From Mesostigma viride (taxonomy: Eukaryota; Streptophyta; Mesostigmatophyceae; Mesostigmatales; Mesostigmataceae): a stretch of 60,000 bases of DNA. The stretch covers positions 881,285 through 941,284 of the forward strand of contig RPFO01000079.1 in assembly GCA_009746045.1 (NCBI GenBank), given 5' to 3'. The translations under genes were made by a program, and so were the position numbers. Shown here one piece after another: positions 1 through 9,800 of this stretch; positions within the stretch are counted from its first letter, which is position 1, and each line of letters starts with the position of its first letter. The notes beneath the pieces were generated by a model. That model worked only from the letters and a program-made list of their open reading frames with translations. It searched no databases and was not told the DNA's origin.

Positions 1-216
1 ACAGAGACTCAGTTTGAGGCAGAATGATAGTGAGGAGTACCTTAGGCAAGGCTCCTCAGTTGTTTTATTAACTCGAGGAAAAAACACAGGCAGAAAACTG
101 GAATGACCTGATTGGCTGGCTAGGAATGTGCCTAGGAATATTCTCATGTAATACTCAGGCCACCAATCAGGTTAGGTCAGTGTACAGGCTACCAATCAGA
201 TCTAGACAAGAATAAA

Positions 217-288
217 TCTTATCTTGTAACTGCTGTACAGTCTTATCTTGTAACTGATGTACAGCCTTAACTTGTAACTGCTGCACAG
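217..288. repeat. 24-bp tandem repeat, three copies
   Basis: Three consecutive 24-base units built on TTATCTTGTAACTG and ending in ACAG, at 217-240, 241-264 and 265-288. Copies 1 and 2 differ at one base; copy 3 is more diverged. They lie in the untranslated leader of the retrotransposon, where enhancer-like tandem repeats are common in LTR elements. No gene is seen in 1-734. Confidence 0.8.
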
Positions 289-734
289 TAATCTAACTAT
301 TTAATAAAAGATCTCTCTATGTGTGATCTGATGATGATGAAGTAAATCTGGCGTGAACATATCAGCGCCACATCTGACATGCACAGTGTACATGTCAATC
401 AGTCAGCTGTCCTGTCATAGATTCTCATCTCACATGTCATAGGTCAGCTGACATAGACAGATTTGTCAGCTGCCTATAAGGATCCACTTGGCATAGGTAC
501 TAATCCCTGATTACTAAAACTGGCCACAACTTTCTCATTTGTGGGCCAAATCCAACGGGATAAAGAACAGTGGCTCCTGTACAAGAGCCTCTATCTATCT
601 AGCCAGGTCAGGTGGGTACAAATACAAGGACCATGTCCTTGACACCCCCCTTACAACACATGACCTTGCTCTAGTGCTATCCTGTCAAGTATAACACTTA
701 GAGGAAAAGCTCTCAGCCATAGCTAAGTCAAGCC

Positions 735-3074
735 TTGACCAAACATAGGACTCTAGAATTAAATTCAGTACTCACTATCAAGGTGACATTTGGGTACAAC
801 CTTGACACCCCACAACCTGGTGTAAGTCCCTCTGGGCAGAGTTCAACCAGGCATGAGGTACCAGAGCAAAACAAAGGCAATCCAGCTGAGTTCAAATCCA
901 AGCTAGAAAAAGCCCTGGCAGCTCTGCATAAGGCTCACAAGAGCAAGGCTAAACAAGCCTCAGGTTTGGCCAAGGTCTCTGCTGTGTGCTCCGATTATAG
1001 CCAGGAATCCTGCATCCTAGCTGTGGACACTCAGGCACAGGTCAGTGTGATCAGTGCACAAGCCATTCCTGGTCTGCAACTTGCACCCTCACCATGGACA
1101 CAGGTGCAAGATTTTTCAGGCAAAACAACCTTAGATGTGTTGGGTCAAGTAATGATCCCCATACTTGGCATCCAGACACCTTTCCAGGTAGTGGAAGGGT
1201 ACATGGGCAATGCTTTGTTGGGAGAACCCTTTATCTCTTACCCAGGTGTCACCATCACTGCTAGCCAGCTGCGTGTGACTGGGGTAGGAGCCATTCCCTT
1301 GGATCACTACAAGATTCCATTGTCCCAACTGGTTCATGGATTAGATGCCTATATCAAGGCCATTAACATCAAATATGGGCCAGGTGAAATCCCTGACCTA
1401 GAGAAAAAGGTGCACAATCAAAGGCCACACCCGCAGTCCTTTGGGGTTGGAAAGTGGGACTTAGCCATGCACTCTCCTCACAACTATGATGCTCTAATCC
1501 AACAATGCAAAACACAAAAAGGGTTTCAAAAATGGATCCAAGCCATTAGGCACCAAGCCCGCGAAGAGTGGGTGCTGCCAAACCCTAAGCATCCTGACTA
1601 TAAGCCACCTGTCACTCCTGTCTGGGAAATTCCAGAAGGTGCCAAAAAGTTGAGACTCAAGTTTGTGCTAAAACACAAGGCACAGCCAGTAGGCTCACCT
1701 ATATATCATGCTAGGCCATGTGTGACAGAATTAAAAGGCATGTCAAAACTGTCCAAGGGTGAACTCTACACTCCTGGGCTGCAGCAAACATCCCTCAGGA
1801 TACTGCTCTCTGTCTTCCTCCACCATCTCAATGCTGGCCAAGATTATGCCTGCAAAGCTACTGATATCAAAAGGGCTTTCCTTAGAGGGGACCCTGATAA
1901 AGCGCAAGATGTGTGGAAGGGTCAGGTCTATGTGGTTCCCACCCCTGCTGCATGGGCACATGATATTGATGAGCCATATCTACTCCTAAATCTAGGGGTG
2001 GAAGGTTTGCAAAGTGCTCCCACTATCTTCAGAAAATCAGCAGAAGAGGTGTTCAAGAAACTTAATGCCACTTATGATGATCTGGACCCTTGTCTCTTTG
2101 CTGTGCCCACACCCTCTGGCTTGCTCCTGTTTGTGTGGCATGGTGATGACCAACTGATTTGTGGACCAAGAGCTGAAGTTGACAAGTTCATTCAGCAGGT
2201 TCAGCAGTCATATGAGATTGGAAAGCAGACAGAGCTGGGGCCAGAACCCCTACAGTTCTGTGGCATAATGCTAGCACTGGAAGAGCAACAGGAACAGTGG
2301 GTGTGTACTCTATCCCCGCCTGCCCAGTACTTAGAAGAATGCCTAGAGCTGCTTGATATTCCGTGCATTCCTGCTCACATGTGTGCTACTGTCAAAGGAA
2401 AATTAGGGTGGCTGAGTGCTATCTGTGCACCTCATCTGGCAGTGGTCAGCAGGATTGATGACACAGTATTACAAACCATGAAACCTAAGGATCTCCAGAA
2501 GCTACTACAGGCTGGACCTTCCCTTGTCATTCATCCACTCAACCTCATGGAAGATATTCACATTAACTGTCTGATGGACAGCTCCATGGAGAGTAGGGTA
2601 ATAACAAAAATGGATGCCAGGGAGGCTGGGGTGTTCTTCCTTACCAACAAGGGAGACTATATGTCCATGGTGTCGTGGTACAGCAGATTGCATCGCAGAA
2701 AAGCTGTTGGCAGTAACTCTGCTGAGTGCCGTGCTGTGGTGTCTGCTGTGCAGCATGCTCGATCCCTTCAGCACATACTAACCTGGTTGCAAACTCAGGC
2801 TGGCAGCAAGGCTGATGTGCATGCTCACTTACACACTGACAGTCAGTCAGTCATTAGTTTCCTTAACAAGAAATCTGTGACTGCTGCTGTGCATACTGAT
2901 CTGGACTGGGTGATTTTGAAACAGGAAACCAGCTATTTTTCCAGCTGGCAGCATCTGCCAGACGAGGAGAACCTGGCTGACGCATTGACCAAGATTCCGT
3001 CATTGGCAGCAACCCAGTACCAGCTTCTGTGTGATGCAATGAATCCCTATCTGTCTAGTCAGACAAATGGATGA
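735..3074 (+). CDS. Copia-like pol polyprotein: aspartic protease, reverse transcriptase, RNase H
   Basis: A 779-codon open frame with no ATG at its left end (the first codon is TTG), so the true start or a frameshift from gag is not visible. In order: a retropepsin-like region at about residues 90-190 (AVDTQAQVSVIS carries the D-T in place of the usual DTG/DSG), a copia-type reverse transcriptase at about 290-545 (ATDIKRAFL with the first catalytic Asp; WHGDDQL in place of YVDD, both Asp kept), and RNase H at about 610-770 with Asp, Glu, Asp, Asp visible in MDSS, AECR, TDSQS and LADALTK. The HHCC/DDE integrase that normally sits between protease and reverse transcriptase is not recognisable. 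Copia affiliation rests on the reverse transcriptase and RNase H patterns. The intact frame suggests recent activity or retained function. Confidence 0.75.
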   Translation: MTKHRTLELNSVLTIKVTFGYNLDTPQPGVSPSGQSSTRHEVPEQNKGNPAEFKSKLEKALAALHKAHKSKAKQASGLAKVSAVCSDYSQESCILAVDTQAQVSVISAQAIPGLQLAPSPWTQVQDFSGKTTLDVLGQVMIPILGIQTPFQVVEGYMGNALLGEPFISYPGVTITASQLRVTGVGAIPLDHYKIPLSQLVHGLDAYIKAINIKYGPGEIPDLEKKVHNQRPHPQSFGVGKWDLAMHSPHNYDALIQQCKTQKGFQKWIQAIRHQAREEWVLPNPKHPDYKPPVTPVWEIPEGAKKLRLKFVLKHKAQPVGSPIYHARPCVTELKGMSKLSKGELYTPGLQQTSLRILLSVFLHHLNAGQDYACKATDIKRAFLRGDPDKAQDVWKGQVYVVPTPAAWAHDIDEPYLLLNLGVEGLQSAPTIFRKSAEEVFKKLNATYDDLDPCLFAVPTPSGLLLFVWHGDDQLICGPRAEVDKFIQQVQQSYEIGKQTELGPEPLQFCGIMLALEEQQEQWVCTLSPPAQYLEECLELLDIPCIPAHMCATVKGKLGWLSAICAPHLAVVSRIDDTVLQTMKPKDLQKLLQAGPSLVIHPLNLMEDIHINCLMDSSMESRVITKMDAREAGVFFLTNKGDYMSMVSWYSRLHRRKAVGSNSAECRAVVSAVQHARSLQHILTWLQTQAGSKADVHAHLHTDSQSVISFLNKKSVTAAVHTDLDWVILKQETSYFSSWQHLPDEENLADALTKIPSLAATQYQLLCDAMNPYLSSQTNG

Positions 3075-3650
3075 TGAAATAGGGCACTCCAGACTAATGG
3101 TGCAGACTATGGTCTTTCCCAGCTGGTGGCAACTTGGCAACAAACATAATAATTTCTTGATGTGCCCCCTGGTTTTTCCATAGCCACTCATCACTCCACT
3201 GACTTGTACAAACAGGGGATCCTAGGTTCAGAAACCTCAAAGACACTGTCAGATTTAAAGGCAATGGGGTCTGTGGGCGCTTTAATTCACAACGTCCATT
3301 GTGGTCTGATATGAGTTTTCCTGTACCAATGTCTTATTCATGATATTGCCAAGTACCTGAAAAAAACAAAAAGGAATAAAACGGCGTCGCCAGTACCCAC
3401 TCGGGACTGACATTGAGGTGTCGGATGTTGGACTAAGGTCCTGAGAGTCTAGCAGTGGCGTCGCGCCACTCAGGCTGCACCACAGAGCCCAACGGCCACT
3501 GTCGGCTGCTCCAGACGTGGCAGCCAGGCAGAGCGTTGCTTGTCGACAATGCTAAATGCCCTTGTGCACGTTGGGTGCGGGGCTTGTGATTTATTGTAAT
3601 AAACACATGCGTTAGGCCATTGAGCATTGAGAGGTCCACTCGTTTATTAA
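3075..3650. other. Non-coding junction between retrotransposon and viral DNA
   Basis: No convincing gene on either strand; the short frames here lack family features. AATAAA-type signals occur near 3,374 and 3,596. The composition changes from AT-richer to the GC-rich viral style around 3,380-3,460. The first sequence I can tie to the viral gene set is the truncated reading frame starting at 3,651. Confidence 0.6.
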
Positions 3651-3917
3651 CTCCACCCGTATCCGTCTACCAAGAAGGCAGAACCGGCGAGCACTCCAGC
3701 TCCTGCCCCAGCGGCTGCTTCATCCACTACAGCGGCGGCCTCCTCGTCCTCGCCTCCCACGCCACCGCCAACACCACCGCCCGCCGTTGACGATGTATCA
3801 GAAACAGAAGTGACAGATCCACTCACCGGTGTAAAGACTAGGGTAAAGAAGACGAAACCAGAACAGAAACGCGTTCGCAGAAGCAGAGCTAAGAAATATC
3901 TCAAGTCGAAGAAGTAG
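3651..3917 (+). pseudogene. 3' remnant of a truncated viral gene (Ala/Pro-rich, basic C-terminus)
   Basis: Reading the frame that ends at the TAG at 3915-3917 backwards gives about 89 codons without an ATG, up to an in-frame stop at 3648-3650. The peptide has an Ala/Ser/Pro-rich linker (runs such as PPTPPPTPPP) followed by a strongly basic tail rich in Lys and Arg. Its stop lies two bases before the start of the SNase-like gene, the tight spacing usual in this genome. It therefore looks like the tail of a real gene whose 5' part was removed at the junction. The family cannot be told from the tail alone. Alternatively the start lies upstream in another frame and was lost by a frameshift. Confidence 0.55.
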
Positions 3918-3918
3918 A

Positions 3919-4395
3919 ATGGATGAACTTATCAATATTAAAGATGCTGACATTGTCCCATTCTCATTTGATGGTCTTGTGTTGCCATGTAAAGTAGTGA
4001 GTTGTCATGACGGAGACACCGTACGCGTGGCCGCGCGCGTTCCGTGGTCCGTCAAACCCGTGAAGATAACCGTTCGATTAGCAGGGATCAACGCTCCAGA
4101 AATGAGTCCCCGTTTGTTCGAATGCGGTCGACAAGACACGAAACGCCGCGCGTGTCTGGCTAGGAACGCGCTCGTGAAATGGACAACCAATTGCGTATTT
4201 GACCCGTCTGATTCGTCGCTGACGGCTAACCAGATGCAAGCGATCGTAGACGCGAACACGAAACTCATCACCGTCCGTTGCCAGACGAACGATGTGTTCG
4301 GAAGAGTCCTTGGCATCCTCCAAGTGGACGATACGAACATCAATGACATCATGATCGAGTCCGGACACGCTTTACCGTTCGACAAGAAGGGGTAA
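3919..4395 (+). CDS. Staphylococcal nuclease-like (SNase/thermonuclease) protein
   Basis: A 158-residue protein covering a single SNase (OB-fold) domain, which in this family is a calcium-dependent nuclease cutting DNA and RNA. Family signatures are visible: CHDGDTVRV near residue 30, RLAGINAPEM near 55 (the catalytic Arg and Glu positions), DVFGR near 117 (second catalytic Arg), and a final NDIMIESGHA motif. No signal peptide is evident. Length is typical for a single-domain SNase. It starts two bases after a truncated upstream frame. SNase-like genes occur in several giant viruses; a role in nucleic-acid degradation or processing during infection is inference. Confidence 0.85.
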   Translation: MDELINIKDADIVPFSFDGLVLPCKVVSCHDGDTVRVAARVPWSVKPVKITVRLAGINAPEMSPRLFECGRQDTKRRACLARNALVKWTTNCVFDPSDSSLTANQMQAIVDANTKLITVRCQTNDVFGRVLGILQVDDTNINDIMIESGHALPFDKKG

Positions 4396-4420
4396 TTTTG
4401 TGTGATATTTACATAAGACA

Positions 4421-5074
4421 ATGAAGCAGAGCACGTTAGCCGCCGGAGTGTTGGGTGTCGGAATCGTCATCGCGGTGGCTACGATGTACGCAACCAGACC
4501 CGGATCCGAAGAACCGACCGATCCGCAGACAGGGGAATGCAAACTCGCCGCGTGGAACCAGAACATATGTCTCGGAACCAGCGCCTACCTCGGGTTCCCC
4601 GTTCCGAACGACAAACGCCCTTCCATGCCTAAGAAACTCGCTGAAAACGTGTCCGCGGATCTGCACGCGGGTCCGTTTTCTGTAGCGAAAGTGATCCGCG
4701 AACAAAGCGAATTGAACGCAAGAGACGGCATTTTTGTAATGGAATCAACCAATGGATTTATTATCGTGAACGACTCGCAATTAGATTCCAATGTGTCCCC
4801 GTATCAAACCGAGGGGTCGTATTGGGGCACGCTGACTAACGATGCCGCTGCTCAGGATAAGGAACGACAGGACCGAATCCTCGCATTGGACAACGCGTAT
4901 ATAAGCAAGAGTTGGCTGAACGCCATTAAGAAGAGCCAATTGTCCGACAGGTTTCGAAACCATTTCCCGACTCGGACCATCCAACACTTCGATATGGGCG
5001 GTTGGGGGATCACGATGGTGACCGACAATGACGGTTCCGTCAAATTGTTTGCGTACGCCCATTGGGATGCGTGA
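4421..5074 (+). CDS. Unknown protein with N-terminal membrane anchor
   Basis: 217 residues. Residues 6-25 form one hydrophobic segment (AAGVLGVGIVIAVATMYA) followed by a soluble domain with a Cys pair near the anchor (GECK, NICLG). That pattern fits a type II membrane or secreted virion protein whose cysteines could form a disulfide. I do not recognise a family. It follows the SNase gene by 25 bases on the same strand, and its 3' end overlaps the convergent zinc-protein gene by about 35 bases. Confidence 0.7.
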   Translation: MKQSTLAAGVLGVGIVIAVATMYATRPGSEEPTDPQTGECKLAAWNQNICLGTSAYLGFPVPNDKRPSMPKKLAENVSADLHAGPFSVAKVIREQSELNARDGIFVMESTNGFIIVNDSQLDSNVSPYQTEGSYWGTLTNDAAAQDKERQDRILALDNAYISKSWLNAIKKSQLSDRFRNHFPTRTIQHFDMGGWGITMVTDNDGSVKLFAYAHWDA

Positions 5075-5465
5075 GCGGTTCCACGCGGTTCATTGCGAAC
5101 GTGGCGCCTTTGTTGATGGTCATGTGATACACCAGCCGAGACGAAGGTGCGGTTTTCATCACTTTCATCATGTCCGACTCGTTCCTCCCCGTTCCGAACC
5201 TGTCGTCATAGCACTTTGCACACACAATGACCCACGGTTTTGGCTGCGTTTCCAGGGCGACCTTCAGTGGCCAATACCCGACGAATCTCCATCCGATAGC
5301 GACGTCCGCGGCGTGACATAGCGCGCATCCTCCTCTCTTCTGGTCGTCGACCGCTTCCAATTGCGCGATCCTGGCCAGACGGACGACTTTTCTCCTCTGC
5401 GCGTCCAGCTCCTCTCTTTCCCTTTTCATCACGAACTCTGGTTTGTCGCATCCGAAGCACGCCAT
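5040..5465 (-). CDS. Small zinc-binding protein, unknown function
   Basis: 141 residues from the ATG at 5465; the frame extends upstream, but that part would overlap the next gene. An N-terminal CFGC, a central CALC and a CAKC pair could bind zinc, and a charged helical stretch (residues 10-35) follows the first pair. No known family recognised. It begins two bases after the stop of the membrane-protein gene at 5467-5712 on the same strand, suggesting the two are expressed together. Confidence 0.6.
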   Translation of the reverse strand: MACFGCDKPEFVMKREREELDAQRRKVVRLARIAQLEAVDDQKRGGCALCHAADVAIGWRFVGYWPLKVALETQPKPWVIVCAKCYDDRFGTGRNESDMMKVMKTAPSSRLVYHMTINKGATFAMNRVEPLTHPNGRTQTI

Positions 5466-5466
5466 G

Positions 5467-5712
5467 TTAGGAAACGAAACTCTGGCGCAACGGAGGACTA
5501 GCGGGTGTGGGAGAAGGCGTGAACACGGCAATGCACACGAGGGCCACTAACAGAAACAGGAAACAGAGACCACAGAAGGCGGCGTTGTCCTTTCTCCCCC
5601 CCTCTTCTGGAAGGTACGGATTTGCGATGACGACATATGGACGGCGGCCGTCCACGTAGACACACGAACCGTCACTCTTGGTGCATTGGAGATGGATCGG
5701 CACTTCGGACAT
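5467..5712 (-). CDS. Small single-pass membrane protein
   Basis: 81 residues with one strong hydrophobic segment near residues 47-65 (CGLCFLFLLVALVCIAVF), a hydrophilic N-terminus with two Cys, and a Pro/Ser-rich tail. Likely a small virion or endomembrane protein; no family recognised. Its start faces the plus-strand gene at 5760 across a short AT-rich spacer (TTATATACG type sequence), which probably holds promoters for both. Confidence 0.6.
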   Translation of the reverse strand: MSEVPIHLQCTKSDGSCVYVDGRRPYVVIANPYLPEEGGRKDNAAFCGLCFLFLLVALVCIAVFTPSPTPASPPLRQSFVS

Positions 5713-5759
5713 CCCTCGCGATTATAATTTTCGAAACATAATTATATACGAAAGTCGAA

Positions 5760-6086
5760 ATGGCAGCATCCGCACCAGCAGAAATCGTTGGAAAGGCCGC
5801 CGACGTTGTCGCGCCCGCTATAGACACGACCGTTGGAGCCGCGAAAAAGGCAGTCAAGGTGATCGGCTTCATCCGAAATGACGGCACGGTTCGCCCATTT
5901 TTTGCCATCCTCGTTTGCGGGGTGATCGGATTCAACACGTTCACGAGCTCGTTGGGCTTGATAAAGACAGTGACAAAGGACGACACGAAGTTGAAACGGT
6001 GGGGTGGATTGGCATTTTCATTGTTGGTCTCACTGTTGTCCACCATTACGATGTACGACGTGATGACACGAGCGATCAAGAGCTGA
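5760..6086 (+). CDS. Small membrane protein, two predicted membrane segments
   Basis: 108 residues. An Ala/Val-rich amphipathic N-terminal half (residues 1-40) precedes hydrophobic segments at about 45-65 and 83-101. The upstream spacer carries TTATATACGAAAGTCGAA before the ATG, close to the TATACA-type signals seen before other small membrane genes here. It ends one base before the end of the convergent gene at 6087. Unknown family; virion membrane protein is a guess. Confidence 0.6.
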   Translation: MAASAPAEIVGKAADVVAPAIDTTVGAAKKAVKVIGFIRNDGTVRPFFAILVCGVIGFNTFTSSLGLIKTVTKDDTKLKRWGGLAFSLLVSLLSTITMYDVMTRAIKS

Positions 6087-6320
6087 TCACGCTCGTCCCG
6101 TGGTCTTTAAACGCATGCAAAACTTCCTATTCCACCCGATCATCTCTAGCAACACGTGCAAAATCGCGGCCGACGCGGCCACTTGGACGAGGATGCCGGT
6201 GTGAGACATCCCCTTCTCCTCGTCATGCTGCATGTGAATCGAATGGACGACCGTCATGATCCCTGCCATGGCCGCCGCCACCACCAACGCCTCCACGAGA
6301 ACAACGCCGAATTGCGACAT
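6087..6320 (-). CDS. Small two-pass membrane protein
   Basis: 77 residues with hydrophobic segments at about 5-27 and 44-61, separated by a His/Glu/Met-rich loop, and a basic C-terminus. It converges with the previous gene with no gap. Not recognised as a known family. Its size and topology match the many small membrane proteins scattered over this window. Confidence 0.55.
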   Translation of the reverse strand: MSQFGVVLVEALVVAAAMAGIMTVVHSIHMQHDEEKGMSHTGILVQVAASAAILHVLLEMIGWNRKFCMRLKTTGRA

Positions 6321-6345
6321 TTATATTTCGCTTTGAAAATAACGG

Positions 6346-6858
6346 TCAAGGCATCACGTACGATTGCCTCATACGCGCCATGTCTCCTGTCGACAAACGC
6401 AACTTGCACATGTCCATAAGAGAACGAGGGGGGCTACGACGCACTCGTTCCGCGCATGCGTGCGCCAGCTCCGACGCTTGTGCTCGTTTCTGGCCGTCTG
6501 CCAGGATTCGGCACAGGGCAAGCACGTCGATGTTGTCCACGATCGCAAAATAGCGGTCTCCGCGGTCATACCTGCGGACGATTTCTCCCAACTCCGCGGT
6601 GTCCCCCATAACAAGGACCCTCGTCGCGAATTTGGCGAAATCGTCCACGCGTCTGTCTCCGAGTCTCGCGAAATATCTTGAAACGCATTTACAACACGTG
6701 GATACGTCGACACCCACGTCTTCGCATGCCCGTTGGAACCCTTCGAACTTCTTCAGAGTGCGCGTAAACTCGGCCTCGCACTTGCGGCATATCCCGTGGA
6801 CGTAGGAATCGTCACATAATCGAGACACGACGCGCCAACAGAACACGCAATGACGCAT
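6346..6858 (-). CDS. Cys-rich zinc-binding protein
   Basis: 170 residues. The N-terminal half has three Cys pairs (CVFC, CRKC, CCKC) spaced like a zinc ribbon or RING-like module; the C-terminal half is helical and Arg-rich without a recognisable fold. The CVFC at residues 4-7 makes the ATG at 6858 the natural start. That start overlaps the first possible ATG of the divergent coiled-coil gene, which argues that the latter starts further downstream. Function unknown; regulation or protein-protein contact is only inference. Confidence 0.6.
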   Translation of the reverse strand: MRHCVFCWRVVSRLCDDSYVHGICRKCEAEFTRTLKKFEGFQRACEDVGVDVSTCCKCVSRYFARLGDRRVDDFAKFATRVLVMGDTAELGEIVRRYDRGDRYFAIVDNIDVLALCRILADGQKRAQASELAHACAERVRRSPPRSLMDMCKLRLSTGDMARMRQSYVMP

Positions 6859-6882
6859 TATGGACGTGAACGTAATAATGTA

Positions 6883-9800
6883 ATGATATTAGTGTATGGT
6901 ATGGACGCGTACCTTCTTTTCCGTCCCACGATCGACGTATCCTTGCAAGGGGTCGTGTCCGGGATGCAGGCGTACGACCCGTGGCTGAACGCGTCCAAAT
7001 TGCCGAGTTACGAGTTCGCGTCCGACAGGACCTCCTCTGGTACGAAACCCTCCTCCTCGCTATTGGGTAAAGTCGCTGGTGGAATCAAGGCAGGCGCGGG
7101 GAGCGTCGCGGACAGCGTGAGAGAGTTGATCGATCGACTGTTAGGCACCGACATCGATAATCTAGGAGAAGCGCGAACGGATGTGACGCGCACGTTCGTC
7201 GGCGAAAGAGCGAAGGAACTCGAGGAACAGCTAGCTAATTTGCAGACTGAGTACGATAAGGCGCAGGATAAGTTGAAAGTATCCGTGAAACCCGACGCTA
7301 AGGATGTCGTCGCATCCGATCAGTACAAAGCTCTCCAGGCCATCGAGCAGGATTCTTTTAAAAAGAGAGAAGAGGCAGAACAACGGTTGAAGGAATGGCA
7401 ATCGAATCAGGATAAGGCGGGAAATATTATGCGACAGGCACAGGAGGCGCGCCGGGAGTTTATTGACAACATGCGCGACCCAGACAAACGATGGAATGAG
7501 AGTGTCATGGAGGAGTCTCTCGCCAAACTCGAACGCCTGATCAACGAGGATAACGCGGACCTCCTCAAATCTCTGAACATCGAGGATTGGAAAACTCATG
7601 CGCAGAAAGAAGTGGACGATTTTCGTACCCTGCTCTCCGGCTCCAAAATGGACGCGGAAATGCTAACCCAAACTCTCGCGGCGCAGGATAAAGAAAGAAA
7701 AGCGAAAATGGCAGCTGAATACGCGAATGAGGATCTGCAAGCACGACTTGCGAAAGCCGAAGAGGAACACAATACGTCCTTTCATGAACTGATAAAGGAA
7801 CTCGAATACCGCGAAGAGGAGAAACGACGACTTGAGAGGGAATACGAGGAACGTGAGCGGGAACGCGAAGAAAAGGAACTACGACTCGAGCGGGAACGCG
7901 AAGAAGAGTTACAACGAATCGAGCGGGAACGCGAAGAAGAGTTACAACGAATCGAGCGGGAACGCGAAGAAGAGTTACAACGAATCGAGAGGGAACGCGA
8001 AGAAGAGTTACAACGACTTGAGAGGGAACGCGAAGAGGAGAGACGACGTACGGAGGAAGCTGCTGCAAATGCACAGGCGCGACTTGCACAGGCCGAGAGG
8101 GACGCGGAAATTCAGAAGGCGCTGATGCAGGCGGAAGCAGACGAAAAGGGAAAGGAATTGAAACTAGCAGGACTTTCGAACGTGGAGCTTACCATGCGAA
8201 AACAAGAGCTGCGAGATTATTTGTCTCATATCGAACACGTCACGCGCGTCGTTGACGCCGCAATCAACGAGCTCACGAGCCAAAACCACTCGTATGCGGA
8301 AGCCATTGAACGTGCTACCGAAACGGAGAATGATGTCAAGGAACTACGAGGCCAATTAGGCACAGATCCTGACGAAAAGTACCCGATCGGTATGGCATAC
8401 GTGGACAGTCAGCTGAAACTCCTGAACGAATACAAACAGTTGGCAACGAAACTGAACGCGAAACATCTTGAAACTGAAGAACTGAGCCGCGAAAACGTTG
8501 CATTGAACAAGGATATCGAGACACGTATTAAAGAACTAGAACTACGGAATAAGGAGTCCGAAGAGCTTACAACGACCGTCGCCGAGTTGACCCGACAGAT
8601 CGAACTGAAAGACGCCTTGAACAATGAACTGCAAGACATAACCAGGCGGCACATGAGAGAGTACGCCGATGCCGTCAGAGATCTAGTACCAGCGGCCGAC
8701 TTGATAGAACTAAAGACTGGCCTGGAAAATGCAAATACCAAACTCGCAAAATCTCTAAAGGAAACCGAGAATCTGAAGAAAGCCAAACAAGCTGCGGAAG
8801 AAGCTTCCCAACGAGCGAACGCGGAAACCACGTCCGCCAAACAGCGAGAGTCAGAGCTCGAGAAGTTGAACAAGAGCCATGAGAAGCAGATCACGGCGCT
8901 CAAACAGAAGCGCGCAGAACTCGAGAACCGCGTCTACCAGTTAGAGGAGGCGCTCGAGAAGAAGGGCGTCTCCGTGCAGACCGAAAAAGCGCTTCAAAAA
9001 GAGTTGAACAAGACGTCCGACGCGCTCGTCGAAACTCGGCTGAAGCTGGACGACCTCGTGCGTAAACAAAATACAACATCCGAAGAGTTACGGATGGAAA
9101 AACTAGACAAAAAGAACGCATTGGAACGACAATCCGCGCTTGAAAGGGAGTTGAATATAGTCAAACAAGCGAAGGAGAAGAACGTGAAAGATATACAAAA
9201 TGCAGGCCAAAAACTCGATAAAGCGCATGCGAAGGCAAAACTATTACAGCAAGCAAAGGCCAGCCTGGAAGGTCAAATCAAACAACTTACGGTTGCACAG
9301 AAGTCTCAAATGAATAAGGCCATAAATGACGCGCGTCAGGACCTCGATAAACAGAAACAAGCGTCGGACGAGACTATCGCCCTGCTCAATCTTGATCTAC
9401 GAAAACTGACAACGGAACGGGATACGGCATGGAAGCGAATTGACGAAATCGAGAGAGCCCTTTCCAAATCGAACCAAGAAGTCGTCGAGCTCACGAATGC
9501 CAAGGAAACGGCGTCAACAGTCGAAACCTCCCTTAGTCGCCAAATACTAGAGTTGGAAAAGGATAAAGAGAAATCCGATAGACTGATATCAGAGGCTGCT
9601 GTGAAAGCACTGCAAAAGGAGGAACAACGTGCTCAAGAGATCGAGGAAGCAGAAGGGCGAATTGCAGCATTACATGAGGATATAACAGCACACGCTGCCA
9701 TTATTAACGATCTAAACACGAGTATCGCTCAGGAGGCGCAAAGAAAAGAGAAGAACAAGAACGTCATCGCCCGTATCTTGAAACGCCTTAGAACGTCGAA

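Larger units (their letters stand above)
1..3400 (+). mobile_element. Ty1/copia-like LTR retrotransposon, partial
   Basis: A stretch visibly richer in A and T than the viral DNA to its right, holding one long pol-type reading frame (735-3074). The first ~730 bases hold short tandem repeats and no reading frame, as a retrotransposon LTR or leader would. I found no second copy of the first 100 bases after the pol frame, so two intact LTRs are not demonstrated. The right boundary is uncertain, somewhere between 3,080 and 3,650. It is most simply host DNA next to an integrated virus, or a host element that jumped into the virus. Confidence 0.7.

Noticed and set aside
735-3074. A vertebrate-type retrovirus
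   Set aside because: The reverse transcriptase and RNase H patterns are copia-like, and there is no envelope frame nearby.
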